In this document: one piece after another, positions 7,424 through 15,637 of the stretch | How positions within the stretch are numbered: the first letter of the stretch is position 1 | How the letters are laid out: each line of letters starts with the position of its first letter | Translations under genes and position numbers: made by a program | The notes under the pieces: generated by a model | Seen by the model: the letters and a program-made list of their open reading frames with translations, nothing else | What the model was told of the DNA's origin: nothing | Database searches by the model: none | NCBI RefSeq assembly: GCF_018403685.1 | Contig: NZ_BOVK01000013.1 | Coordinates: forward strand, 62,001-126,000 | DNA: 64,000 nucleotides | Reading direction: 5' to 3' | Source: Xylanibacillus composti | GTDB lineage: Bacteria; Bacillota; Bacilli; Paenibacillales; K13

Positions 7424-7489
7424 AATTGGATCCCTATCCAGTCTAACCGTGCCATTAGACCCATACAATTTTCGATCCATGCGCGGTTA

Positions 7490-8164
7490 TCATGCAACCG
7501 CTTGATGTTCCTTATGCTTCGCACGGTATCCAATCCAAATAACCGCAGCGATGAGAGCGATAATAAAGGACCATTTCACAACCGGCGCTTCGAATAGACC
7601 ATGAATCAGCGGTTCTTCGGTAATCATTTTGCCTGCAGTCAGCGCAAGCACCCCGGTCCCAATATATATGATAACCGGAAAGCGCTCCATCAGTCTCAGG
7701 ATCAAGGTGCTTCCAAATACGATAATCGGCACACTGATCAACAGCCCGATGACCACTAGCATGAAATGTCCGTGTGCGGCGCCTGCGACAGCCAGGACGT
7801 TGTCGATCCCCATCACCGCATCAGCAATGATGATGGTCCGAATTGCCGCCCCGAGCGTTACCCCCGCTTTTACGTTGTCATGCTTCTTCTTGTCGGACAA
7901 TAAGTTATAAGCGATCCAGACGAGAAGAACCCCGCCTGCCAGCAGAAGTCCCGGAATTTTCAACAGCCATACGGCTACCAAGGTGAACGCTGCCCGGATC
8001 CCGATGGCGCCAACTGTTCCCCATACAATGGCCCTTTTCTGCTGATGACTCGGCAGCTTCCGTGACGCCATGCCGATGACAATAGCGTTGTCTCCGGCCA
8101 GAACAAGATCGATTACGATAATGGAACCGAGCGCCGCCCAAAATTCCGCCGAGAATAAATCCAT
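7490..8164 (-). CDS. TerC family integral membrane protein (YjbE type)
   Basis: 224 residues, ATG 8164 behind AAGGAGGCTGCTACTC. Seven or so hydrophobic helices with the TerC signature acidic pairs inside membranes: DLVLAGDNAIVIGMA (about residues 19-33) and ADAVMGIDNVLAVAG (about 115-129). The Asp/Asn residues are thought to line a metal path. TerC/YjbE-like proteins are linked to manganese efflux and metal loading of exported proteins in Bacillus. I looked for a yybP-ykoY manganese riboswitch upstream and did not find one. It stands alone; the upstream gene diverges. Confidence 0.85.
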   Translation of the reverse strand: MDLFSAEFWAALGSIIVIDLVLAGDNAIVIGMASRKLPSHQQKRAIVWGTVGAIGIRAAFTLVAVWLLKIPGLLLAGGVLLVWIAYNLLSDKKKHDNVKAGVTLGAAIRTIIIADAVMGIDNVLAVAGAAHGHFMLVVIGLLISVPIIVFGSTLILRLMERFPVIIYIGTGVLALTAGKMITEEPLIHGLFEAPVVKWSFIIALIAAVIWIGYRAKHKEHQAVA

Positions 8165-8309
8165 GAGTAGCAGCCTCCTTACTTATGCGATGCTGATCTT
8201 ACTATGTTCACTACGAGCAAAATCATGCATAACGGCCAAGCAAACCTGCATATCATGAGGTACTTCTGTAATTGTGCCAATCATGCAAAGGAGGCCAGTC
8301 CAAACCATC

Positions 8310-8516
8310 ATGGCGCAGATCTCCAAGGGAGAAGCCAAGCGGCGGCAAATTCTGATCCTCATTCGTCAGTGTGAGTCGGAAAATCGGCAGCCATCTGTTC
8401 GATTTATGATGGAGCGCACTGGCATTCGCTCGTACGATGCATTGAGCCGGCATATTAAGGTGCTGCAGAGCCGGGGCGAGCTGAAACAAACTTTCAGGCT
8501 GTCAGGTAGACAGTAA
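8310..8516 (+). CDS. Small winged helix-turn-helix protein (LexA N-terminal-like)
   Basis: 68 residues if started at ATG 8310 (AAAGGAGG lies 15 bases upstream; the alternative GTG 8274 precedes that ribosome site). The body, RRQILILIRQCESENRQPSVRFMMERTGIRS and ALSRHIKVLQSRGEL, matches the LexA DNA-binding domain layout: a first helix, 'PSVR-x-(I/M)', then the turn and recognition helix, then 'L-x-x-x-G-x-L'. There is no autocleavage or dimerisation domain, so it could be a stand-alone repressor or a phage-like accessory regulator. No target could be identified. Confidence 0.65.
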   Translation: MAQISKGEAKRRQILILIRQCESENRQPSVRFMMERTGIRSYDALSRHIKVLQSRGELKQTFRLSGRQ

Positions 8517-8541
8517 GGGAGGGAAGGCTCGCGGAACATGG

Positions 8542-8592
8542 AACAAGGCTGTCCCAAGTCCGGACAGGAGCTTGGAACAGCCTTGTTCTTGC
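8542..8592. terminator. Bidirectional terminator hairpin between the HTH gene and tatC
   Basis: AACAAGGCTGT (8542-8552) pairs with ACAGCCTTGTT (8577-8587), extended by CCAAG/CTTGG. It lies 25 bp after the HTH gene and just past the convergent tatC stop. Tails are only moderately T-rich. Confidence 0.6.
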
Positions 8593-8602
8593 CGGCGGAG
8601 AA

Positions 8603-9322
8603 TTACGCCGCTTCCTGCTGCGCCAGTTTTTTGCGGTAGACGAATTTGGACAGGCTGACGCTGATTTCATAAAGCAGGAACAAGGGGACGATGACCAGGA
8701 TGTCCGATACAATATCGGGCGGTGTAATCGTAACTGCTATAATGGTCAGTATGAAATAAGCGAGCTTGCGCGCTTTCTGAAGACGAACCGGGTTGATGAT
8801 GCCCAGCTTCGTCAGAAACATGACAACGGCCGGCATTTCGAACAAGAACGCAAAGGGCACGGTCATGTTCACCATGAAGCGGAAATACTTCTCGGCCGTG
8901 TACATCACAAGAAATTCTCCGGACATCCGTTCCAGAAATTCAAGCACCATCGGAAAGAGAATGAAATAGCCAAAGCAAAGTCCGATGAGAAAAAGCAAGG
9001 TCAATACCGGCACATACGCGAGCGTGGAACGCTGCTCCTCCCGGGTTAGGGCAGGCTTGACAAACCGCCAGGTCTGGTAGGCGGCGACGGGGATCGTGGC
9101 CGCAATGGCAAAGACGCCGGCAATCAGCAAGTACACCCAAATAATATCGGTTGGACCCAGAATGGCAAGCTTGTCCTCCAGGCCGCGCACGAGCCATCGA
9201 TACAAATCCTTGACATACAGAAACGAAGCGCAGAAGGCGACCAAGAACGCCACAAGTGTACGAATCAGGCGGCTGCGCAATTCCGCCAGATGGCTGACGA
9301 CGTTCATTTCAGTTTGCTGCAT
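8603..9322 (-). CDS. tatC: Sec-independent protein translocase TatC
   Basis: 239 residues, ATG 9322 behind GAGGAACAACCG. Six membrane helices, with the conserved N-terminal HLAELRSRLIR (about residues 10-20), KPALTREEQR (first periplasmic-loop region) and the late segment AVTITPPDIVSD. TatC is the receptor that binds twin-arginine signal peptides and, with TatA, moves folded proteins across the membrane. It is the third gene of a phoX-tatA-tatC set, 23 bp after tatA, which suggests a dedicated translocase for PhoX, as TatAd-TatCd serves PhoD in B. subtilis. Confidence 0.93.
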   Translation of the reverse strand: MQQTEMNVVSHLAELRSRLIRTLVAFLVAFCASFLYVKDLYRWLVRGLEDKLAILGPTDIIWVYLLIAGVFAIAATIPVAAYQTWRFVKPALTREEQRSTLAYVPVLTLLFLIGLCFGYFILFPMVLEFLERMSGEFLVMYTAEKYFRFMVNMTVPFAFLFEMPAVVMFLTKLGIINPVRLQKARKLAYFILTIIAVTITPPDIVSDILVIVPLFLLYEISVSLSKFVYRKKLAQQEAA

Positions 9323-9345
9323 CGGTTGTTCCTCGTTCTTGCACG

Positions 9346-9564
9346 TCAGTGCGAGTTTTTCTCGGCTGCTTGCAGCGATTTGCCGGAAGCGTCTGTTTCA
9401 TCCTTGTTGTCGTTGTTGACGAGCTCGCGCGTGGCGCTTTTGAACTCGAGCAGCGTGCGGCCGAAGGCGCGACCAAGCTCTGGCAGCTTGGAAGGCCCGA
9501 ATATGATTAGGGCTATGATTAATATCAGTATAAGCCCGCCAATGCCAATATTGCCGAAGGGCAT
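9346..9564 (-). CDS. tatA: Sec-independent protein translocase TatA
   Basis: 72 residues from ATG 9564, eight bases behind AAGGAG; an upstream in-frame TTG at 9573 overlaps that ribosome site and is unlikely. One N-terminal membrane helix ([18 protein letters not shown]), then the hinge [15 protein letters not shown] leading into an amphipathic helix and a polar charged tail, the standard TatA architecture. TatA oligomers form the passage or membrane-weakening patch recruited by TatC. It sits between phoX (57 bp) and tatC (23 bp). Confidence 0.93.
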   Translation of the reverse strand: MPFGNIGIGGLILILIIALIIFGPSKLPELGRAFGRTLLEFKSATRELVNNDNKDETDASGKSLQAAEKNSH

Positions 9565-9621
9565 AGAAGTCAACTCCTTGTCATAGGTTGGGTTGCTGGC
9601 TGAACCTGGGTCAAGTCCCGA

Positions 9622-11319
9622 TTAGCTCAGTCTGAACCCTGTGATGGCGACAACAGCAGGGCGAGGTTGATTGTCGCCTGGCCGGTGCGGCCACATGCTG
9701 GTCGGATTGCTTGGATCTTCAGTATTTTCACCCGGATGCTGAACAGCCAGGAACAATGTGCGCTCATCCGGCGTGAACCAAGGGCCGGTCAGCTCTGATT
9801 CAACCGGTCCGGAGGCGAACTGCAGCGCTTCTCCTGTGCTCGGTCCGGTAGTCGGGATAACGAACATGCCATTGTTTTTGAATGATTTGAATACCCCGGA
9901 GTTCAGACTGCTGGAGGAAATGTCTGTCACTGTCCAAAGGTTTCCGCTTGCGTCAAAGGTCAGATTGTCTGGTGCGGAGAAGCCGCTTTGGCGTCCGCCA
10001 GCCGCAAAGATTTCAAAGTCGAAATTCATGGCGCCCAAGTCACTGTTCTCCTCGAAGAAGCGGGTAATATGGCCGTGAATGTTGCCATGGCTGTCGTTGT
10101 TCGTATGGGCAATGAACAGTGTGTTGTCGAACGGGCTGATTTCAACGTCTTCCGGACGGTCCGTTGGCGTTCCGCCGAGCAGCATGGCCGCATCGTGCGC
10201 ATGTACGACTACATCGCCTTGTGTCTTGAATTTCGCCAGCAGCTCGTCCTTGTTGGAGGCTTTTTCCGCTGCTGCACGTACAGCCTCGATCGTCATAGCC
10301 ACCCATGCGCCCTTTTTCATGTTTGCCACATAGAGCGTGCCGTCTTCCAACAGCCTCGAGTTGTTTCTGCCAGCTGCGGGGTCATACTTGCCGTTGGAGA
10401 TAAACTTGTAGACACAGGCATCCCTTTTGTCATCGCCCATGTACACAACGACTCGTCCATCCTTGGACAGGCCCATTGCAGTGTTCTCGTGGTTGAACCG
10501 GCCGAGCGCGGTATGCTTGCGTACCTGCCAGTTGGCATCGAACGGATCCACTTCGATAACCCAGCCATAGTGGGTATCATCCAGCCCGGCATCGCTCGCA
10601 GTTCTCTCGAAATTCTCCTCACAGGACAGCAGGGTATTCCATAAAGTCATGCCGCCCGAACAGTTGGCGAACGTTCCTTGCACGCTTGTTGCACCGTTGA
10701 CGGATGGCGTGCCGGCTGCAGGGCCGGTCAGCGTGAAGGGAGTCAGACCTGTTACGCGTCTGCCGTAAACCGAGGTCGGATCCATCTTCCATACGCCGTT
10801 CTGATCCCGGTACACCTTTAGAATAGAGCCGCCCTGATTATAGAGCAGCTTCTCAATTTGGGCGTTCGTCAGCTTGCCGTTGACGGCTTCGCCCTCCACC
10901 CACAATGGATTCGTATACTCATGGTTGACCCAAAGCAACCCTTCCTCGTTCGAACCGTTAATGGGGAAAAATACGGTGAAGTCGTTGTTGTAACCGAACG
11001 TATCTCCTGCCTCATTGATCACATCGCCATAAGCTGCGATAACGTCATACTTGAAGCCGCTTGGCAGAACCAGCTCATCTCTGTCAGTAGGATCAATGGG
11101 ATTGAAATAACCGGAGACGCGATTTGTCTTGAAGCCGAACAGATGGTCGGCTGTTGCGGCTTGTACCTTGTCAGTCAGCGATCCGAGACCAGCCGATGCT
11201 GCAGCCAATGCGGCTGCGCCGCTGCCGAGGTAGGTAAGGAAGGTGCGGCGGTTCATTTGGCCCGGCTGCTTTTTTTCCTCATGCAGATCGACTTGTTCTT
11301 CTTGTGTAAGCTTTTCCAT
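9622..11319 (-). CDS. phoX: PhoX-type alkaline phosphatase (DUF839) with Tat signal
   Basis: 565 residues, ATG 11319 behind AGAAGGAGAGATTCG. Near residues 22-54 is a twin-arginine signal: NRRTFLTYLGSG followed by an Ala-rich hydrophobic stretch and a VQA cleavage-like site. The mature part carries DUF839/PhoX features such as NHEYTNP, SCEENFERT, a GRFNHENTAMG segment and VYMGDDKRDACVYKF, with acidic residues that bind calcium and iron in known PhoX enzymes. It should release phosphate from phosphomonoesters outside the cell under phosphate starvation. A Pho box lies upstream, and tatA-tatC follow directly. Exact metal content and substrate range are inferred. Confidence 0.88.
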   Translation of the reverse strand: MEKLTQEEQVDLHEEKKQPGQMNRRTFLTYLGSGAAALAAASAGLGSLTDKVQAATADHLFGFKTNRVSGYFNPIDPTDRDELVLPSGFKYDVIAAYGDVINEAGDTFGYNNDFTVFFPINGSNEEGLLWVNHEYTNPLWVEGEAVNGKLTNAQIEKLLYNQGGSILKVYRDQNGVWKMDPTSVYGRRVTGLTPFTLTGPAAGTPSVNGATSVQGTFANCSGGMTLWNTLLSCEENFERTASDAGLDDTHYGWVIEVDPFDANWQVRKHTALGRFNHENTAMGLSKDGRVVVYMGDDKRDACVYKFISNGKYDPAAGRNNSRLLEDGTLYVANMKKGAWVAMTIEAVRAAAEKASNKDELLAKFKTQGDVVVHAHDAAMLLGGTPTDRPEDVEISPFDNTLFIAHTNNDSHGNIHGHITRFFEENSDLGAMNFDFEIFAAGGRQSGFSAPDNLTFDASGNLWTVTDISSSSLNSGVFKSFKNNGMFVIPTTGPSTGEALQFASGPVESELTGPWFTPDERTLFLAVQHPGENTEDPSNPTSMWPHRPGDNQPRPAVVAITGFRLS

Positions 11320-11401
11320 TCGAATCTCTCCTTCTATCTATGAAATTCAATTGCTTTCACAGATAGCATAGCGGAAGAGTATTAATTGAAGGTCATCCCG
11401 A

Positions 11402-11438
11402 TTTGAATCCTTTGTAAAATTGTATGAAAATGATGTAA
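11402..11438 (-). promoter_or_regulatory. Pho box (PhoP-binding direct repeats) upstream of phoX
   Basis: On the minus strand four TT(A/C)A-type hexamers follow each other with starts 10, 11 and 10 bp apart: TTACAT (11433-11438), TTCATA (11423-11428), TTACAA (11412-11417), TTCAAA (11402-11407). This is the helical spacing of Bacillus Pho boxes (TTAACA with 4-6 bp gaps). A -10-like TTAATACT follows 17 bp later. Confidence 0.65.
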
Positions 11439-11448
11439 GGAGAGGGGG

Positions 11449-11667
11449 CTATTTCATGAACCAGCGGATGACATACGTGACGAGGGAGAGAACGACGCTT
11501 AAGACGAGGCAGGTGACAATGGGGAAATAGAAAGAAAACCCTTCTTTCTTGATGGCAATATCGCCGGGCAAACGGCCAAGATGAAGAAACTTGCTGGCGA
11601 ATGGCCATAGCAAGCCAATCACGATCAGACCGATGCCGGCGAAAATAAGCAGCTTGGACATATTCAT
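11449..11667 (-). CDS. DUF2905 family small membrane protein
   Basis: 72 residues, ATG 11667 with GGAG eight bases upstream. Two membrane helices flank LGRLPGDIAIKKEGFSFYFP, the signature of DUF2905 (the 'GrlPGDi' segment). Members are widespread in bacteria and often lie near ruvAB or bofC, but no biochemical role is established. The gene ends only 11 bp before the Pho box of phoX, so phosphate-starvation transcription starts after it. Confidence 0.8.
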   Translation of the reverse strand: MNMSKLLIFAGIGLIVIGLLWPFASKFLHLGRLPGDIAIKKEGFSFYFPIVTCLVLSVVLSLVTYVIRWFMK

Positions 11668-11709
11668 GCAAATTCTCCATCCTCTCGTATAAGGTATTTG
11701 CGCAAAGCA

Positions 11710-11734
11710 GCCGCCCCTTGATTAGAAGGGCGGC
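11710..11734. terminator. Hairpin between the LapA-like and DUF2905 genes
   Basis: GCCGCCCCTT-GATTAG-AAGGGCGGC is a strong stem. On the plus strand it is followed by GATATTTT, on the minus strand by only a short pyrimidine stretch, so it may reduce rather than end read-through from the LapA-like gene. Confidence 0.4.
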
Positions 11735-11766
11735 GATATTTTGCAGCGTCAGCCATTTGCGTCTGG

Positions 11767-12159
11767 CTATAGCTTTTGCTCGCTTGGGGGAATGGGCGAA
11801 GGTTGCGAATGTTCGTCAACTGGCTCGTTTACTTCGGATTCAGGGTCAGATCGAAGCGTCTCCTCGGACTCGGATGCATGCAGATCTTGCAACCCGTCGG
11901 CATCGCTTCCATGCTGTTCAGCCAGCTGCCGCTCTAGACGGCGAAGCTGCCGCTGCAGGCGATATTGGCGTACCATGCCGATGGAGCCAATACTCAGTCC
12001 CCCTAGCAAAGCGGAGATCAGGATTACAAGAATAAGCGGGAAATCGGCAGATTGGCCGAACCAGTATTGGACGGGTACAGGGTCCATATTGGCTAGCGCA
12101 AAAAGCGTGATTAATAAAGCAAAAACAAGTGCTGCAATCAGTGTCCATTGCATGCGCAT
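11767..12159 (-). CDS. LapA/DUF1049 family membrane protein
   Basis: 130 residues, ATG 12159 with GGAGG ten bases upstream. Two N-terminal membrane helices (about residues 5-25 and 42-62) enclose a short outside loop with DPVPVQYWFGQ, typical of the lipopolysaccharide-assembly LapA/DUF1049 fold. A cytoplasmic coiled coil (RQYRLQRQLRRLERQLAEQH) and an acidic, disordered tail follow. In Firmicutes the role is unknown; E. coli LapA acts with LapB in envelope control. A promoter is visible about 80 bp upstream. Confidence 0.75.
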   Translation of the reverse strand: MRMQWTLIAALVFALLITLFALANMDPVPVQYWFGQSADFPLILVILISALLGGLSIGSIGMVRQYRLQRQLRRLERQLAEQHGSDADGLQDLHASESEETLRSDPESEVNEPVDEHSQPSPIPPSEQKL

Positions 12160-12239
12160 AGCGCGTCATCCTCCTCTTCTGCAAACACGGGGCAAGCCAA
12201 CCAACGGTGCTGATGTTATAGTTTCCCCCTTCTCCTGCC

Positions 12240-12268
12240 ATTATACTATAATGCATATTCCCTTCTAA
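12240..12268 (-). promoter_or_regulatory. Promoter of the LapA-like gene
   Basis: Minus strand TTAGAA (12263-12268), 17-bp spacer, TATAAT (12240-12245). The start site would fall near 12233, leaving a leader of about 75 nt. Confidence 0.45.
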
Positions 12269-12360
12269 ATCTTATTTTTCCCGCAATGCAGGGTGACAGG
12301 CTCGCTGTTGTTTCCTCGATCCTTCAATTTCGCAGACGGGTGTCTCCACTTGTGCTGAAA

Positions 12361-12564
12361 TAGTAGTACTACCAATAAATAAGGGTAGGAATGTTATAAA
12401 TACGAATGAAAACAGCGTTATAAGCCGCATGTATTACCCGTTTACCATTAATTGTGGAAGCGAGAGTAAGTATTTATAGCAAAAGGGTAATAGATCATTC
12501 GTCATAAAAGAAAAGCTCGTGCAAACAGTGAATTCCCTACCATTAAAGAATAGTAGTACTACCA
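12361..12564. repeat. Nested inverted repeat, MITE-like, about 204 bp
   Basis: TAGTAGTACTACCA occurs at both ends (12361-12374 and 12551-12564). Inside it, GGGTAGG (12383-12389) mirrors CCCTACC (12535-12541), and TATTACCC (12432-12439) mirrors GGGTAATA (12485-12492). All three pairs share one centre near 12462, and the arms between them are equal (42 bp each). The stretch is AT-richer than its surroundings and has no ORF. It lies in the 609-bp gene-free interval 12160-12768. Transposase-less element or large structured RNA are both possible. Confidence 0.6.
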
Positions 12565-12626
12565 TTCATATTCGTATGCAGCATTTGTCAAGTATGGGAA
12601 AGTGAAAAAGTTGTATGATTCTACAG

Positions 12627-12664
12627 AAAAAAAAGAGGCAAACCGGAATATTCCAGTCGGCCTC
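12627..12664 (-). terminator. Terminator of the pepF-like gene
   Basis: On the minus strand GAGGC (12660-12664) and GCCTC (12635-12639) close a hairpin with an inner GGAATATTCC palindrome, followed by eight T (12634 down to 12627). It is about 105 bp past the pepF stop. Confidence 0.75.
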
Positions 12665-12768
12665 AATATTCCAATGGCGCGTGCATTTCCTTCGTGTTGA
12701 TCCTTTGTCTCCAGCCATCCGAACGAGTGGCCTCCTTGGGCCGGCTTGGGCGGCAGATCAAGCTGCTG

Positions 12769-14580
12769 TTACTTCAATAGCTTGGCTGTCTCTTCCATTT
12801 CTTCGATGATCGATTCGAACACACTCATCGCCTCGGCGATCGGCTTCGGCGAAGACATATCGACACCGGCTTTTTTCAAGATGTTAATCGAGAAGTCGCT
12901 GCCGCCGCTCTTCAGGAAGCCCAAATAGCGGTCCACAGCCGGCTGCCCTTCCTCCAAAATTTGCTTCGAGAAGCTCGTAGCGGCAGAGAAGCCCGTCGCA
13001 TATTTATACACATAGAAGCTGGTGTAGAAATGCGGGATGCGCGCCCATTCCATTGCGATATCCTTGTCGACGACCATGCGATCGCCGTGATATTTCTTGT
13101 TCAGCTCATAGTAAATGTCGCTCAACAACTGTGGAGTAAGCGCCTCGCCTTGCTCGGCCTTTTCGTGAATGATCTTCTCGAATTCGGCGAACATCGTCTG
13201 GCGGAAAACGGTAGTGCGGAACTGGTCGGCATAGTAGGTGAGCAAGTACATCTTGCTCTTCGGATCTTCTGTACGCTTGAGCATGTAGTCCATCAGCAGC
13301 GCCTCGTTCAGTGTAGACGCTACCTCTGCGAGGAAGATCGTGTACTGCGCGTCACGATACGGCAGATGGGTATCCGACAAGTACGAATGCATCGCATGGC
13401 CCATCTCGTGCGCCAGGGTGAACATGCTGTTCAGATTGTCCTTGTGGTTGAGCAGCACATAAGGATGGGTGCCGTATGCGCCCCAGCTGTAGGCGCCGCT
13501 GCGCTTTCCTTCGTTCTCGTAAATATCGATCCAGCCTTCCTCAAAGCTGCCCTTCAGCACCTTCAAGTATTCCTCTCCGAGCGGCTCGAGGCTTTCAATC
13601 ACTTTTTGCTGCGCTTCCTCATAGGGAATGGTCATCTTGGCTTCTTCAATGAGCGGAGCAAACAGATCGTACATGTGCAATTCGTCTACGCCGAGCATTG
13701 TTTGGCGCAGATCCAAGTAACGCTGGAGAAGCGGCAGGTGTTGATGGATCGTGTCAATCAGGTTCGTATACACTTCCTTCGGAATGTTGTCGCCATAAAG
13801 GGACATTTCCAAAGCAGACGGATAATTGCGGACCTTGGCATAAAACAGGTTTTTGGTTACATTCGCATTCAGCGTAGCAGCAAGGGTGTTTTTCTGCTTG
13901 GCGTATGTATCGTACATCGCCTTGAACGCATTTGCCCGCACTTCGCGGTTTTCACTCTCGAGGAATTGTATATACGATCCGTGTGTCAGATCGCGTTCTT
14001 CTCCATTCTCGTCCCGTACCTTAGGAAACTTCATGTCCGCATTGTTGATCATGCCAAAAATCGTGTTAGGCGCTTGTGAAAGGTTGCCGACTTGAGCCAT
14101 GAGCGCTTCCTGTTCTTTAGGGAGCACATGCGGTTTTTGGCGGAGCATTTCCTCCAGTGTAAACTTGTAAGCAGATAGTTGAGGATCGTCGATAAATCCC
14201 TTGAGCGTCTCTTCAGGCAACGCCAATATTTCCGGGGTAATAAAAGACAAGGCTTCGCTAACTTCGACGCTTAGCTTCTTGGCTTTTTCAGACAAGGCCA
14301 TATAGGTTGGATCGGCTGTATCTTCGTGATGACGCATGTTGGCGTACACATAAAGTCTTTCCATATGCAGCGAGATGTCGTCCTCCAGCTCGAAACAAGC
14401 CTTTACACTGGATGCATCTTTCAACGTGCCCTGAAATTCGGCTACTTTGTCCAGTTGCTTCTTGACGATTGCATACTCCTGATCCCATTCGTTCTGATTA
14501 GCGAACAGATCCTCCAGCTTCCAACGATGCTCTGCTGGCACGTCGGAGCGCTTGGTTACTTGGCTACTGGTCTGGCTCAT
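12769..14580 (-). CDS. pepF: Oligoendopeptidase F (M3B family)
   Basis: 603 residues from ATG 14580, which has GGAGGAG six bases upstream and gives the usual PepF length. The M3 zinc motif HEMGHAMHSYLS (about residue 383 onward) and a downstream zinc Glu in FLAEVASTLNEALL are intact, with the all-helical flanks of the family (RWKLEDLFANQNEWD at the N terminus). It cleaves peptides of roughly 7-17 residues, normally in the cytosol. A longer in-frame reading starts at ATG 14769 or 14751 and would add about 60 residues with a signal-like hydrophobic stretch; see findings. Terminator present downstream. Confidence 0.9.
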   Translation of the reverse strand: MSQTSSQVTKRSDVPAEHRWKLEDLFANQNEWDQEYAIVKKQLDKVAEFQGTLKDASSVKACFELEDDISLHMERLYVYANMRHHEDTADPTYMALSEKAKKLSVEVSEALSFITPEILALPEETLKGFIDDPQLSAYKFTLEEMLRQKPHVLPKEQEALMAQVGNLSQAPNTIFGMINNADMKFPKVRDENGEERDLTHGSYIQFLESENREVRANAFKAMYDTYAKQKNTLAATLNANVTKNLFYAKVRNYPSALEMSLYGDNIPKEVYTNLIDTIHQHLPLLQRYLDLRQTMLGVDELHMYDLFAPLIEEAKMTIPYEEAQQKVIESLEPLGEEYLKVLKGSFEEGWIDIYENEGKRSGAYSWGAYGTHPYVLLNHKDNLNSMFTLAHEMGHAMHSYLSDTHLPYRDAQYTIFLAEVASTLNEALLMDYMLKRTEDPKSKMYLLTYYADQFRTTVFRQTMFAEFEKIIHEKAEQGEALTPQLLSDIYYELNKKYHGDRMVVDKDIAMEWARIPHFYTSFYVYKYATGFSAATSFSKQILEEGQPAVDRYLGFLKSGGSDFSINILKKAGVDMSSPKPIAEAMSVFESIIEEMEETAKLLK

Positions 14581-14850
14581 CGAACTCCTCCCATCACTTT
14601 GACGAATCGTCCGGATGCTGAAGCTCTCCTGGCTTCCTCCGGTTTGGCTGCCGGTCTCGCGGTCTGCGAGCATTCCGGAAGTCTGCACAACTGCTGCGCA
14701 TAAAGCTACCGTGCAAAAGGCTGCGGCAGCTCGGGTTCCAGCCTTACTCATGGAAACACGCCCCTTCATACCGAAGTTCGTTTTCCATAGTATGGCTTTC
14801 TCTTTTATTTATTATAGCGTGAATCCAGGGATGATTACAAAAAAACAAGT

Positions 14851-15033
14851 CTATGTAAACGAAGTGAAAAAGGCGACGACCAGTGAACCGAACGAGACTA
14901 GCACGAGCACTAGCGCAATGATCGCCAAGGGACGGCGCAGGACCTCAGGAATTTGGTCTTTCTTCAGAATCACTGCAAAGGCGAATCCGAAGGAAGCCAG
15001 CAAAAAGATAAATAGCGAGGACCAATCTTCCAT
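14851..15033 (-). CDS. Small membrane protein, function unknown
   Basis: 60 residues, ATG 15033 with AAAGGAG nine bases upstream, which strongly supports translation. Two hydrophobic segments (SSLFIFLLASFGFAFAVIL and AIIALVLVLVSFGSLVVAFF) are separated by a short KKDQIPEVLRRP loop, suggesting a helical hairpin in the membrane. No family recognised. It lies between the pepF-like gene and the 77-residue gene on the same strand, with no obvious shared operon signal. Confidence 0.65.
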   Translation of the reverse strand: MEDWSSLFIFLLASFGFAFAVILKKDQIPEVLRRPLAIIALVLVLVSFGSLVVAFFTSFT

Positions 15034-15186
15034 GACTGTGATCTCCTTTCCGGGAGCGATACCGTTATTTGCTCATTATAAGGGAAGAAATGATTGGCTG
15101 TCGATGGCAGCCGGGCAGCCCGCACAGCATGGAGGCCGTGCGGGTCGCCATGAATGATGCCGCAAGACCGAAGCAGGTTTGGAAAT

Positions 15187-15420
15187 TCAAACCTCCCGAA
15201 GCTTGGCGAGGATTTCCTCGCGCTCTTCCGGCGTGCCGGGAAAGCGATCGGCTGCGAACCTTTGCTCTGCCCAGTTCATCAGTTCGGGTCTGCTTAGGAA
15301 CGTATGGGCTTCTTCCCCCCATTGATCCGAGATCTCCCGTACAATAATTTGCCGGCCATGCACTTCCACGTTCAACATGTTCCATTTGTCCGTTTTGTAA
15401 ATTTGCACTTTTTTGATCAT
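15187..15420 (-). CDS. Conserved hypothetical protein, 77 residues
   Basis: Start ATG 15420 behind GGAGGACATAATCA. A soluble beta-then-alpha protein: N-terminal strands (KKVQIYKTDKWNMLNVEVHG), a DQWGEEAHTFLSRPELMNWAEQRF segment, and a C-terminal helix ending EEILAKLREV. I recall similar short proteins in other Paenibacillaceae but no assigned function. Not a shadow: good ribosome site, no competing gene on the other strand. Confidence 0.65.
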   Translation of the reverse strand: MIKKVQIYKTDKWNMLNVEVHGRQIIVREISDQWGEEAHTFLSRPELMNWAEQRFAADRFPGTPEEREEILAKLREV

Positions 15421-15637
15421 TGATTATGTCCTCCGTTCCGGATCTGCGGGTACGCTTGTCAAGCTGGCACCGGCATCTCACGCCTTATTATAGCATGTTC
15501 GCTCCGTTCTACGAAGCTGTCCATGGCATGAATTGGTGGGCCATTGCTAATTGATGTGGTAAGATGGACATGCAAGTGAATGAGCCGCTTGCGTATGAGA
15601 AGTGTTGAGATGAGCTGAGAAGAGGAGAGGGTAAACG

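Noticed and set aside
8165-8300. Manganese (yybP-ykoY) riboswitch before the terC-like gene
   Set aside because: The gene family often has one, but the 130-bp upstream region has no such conserved loops.
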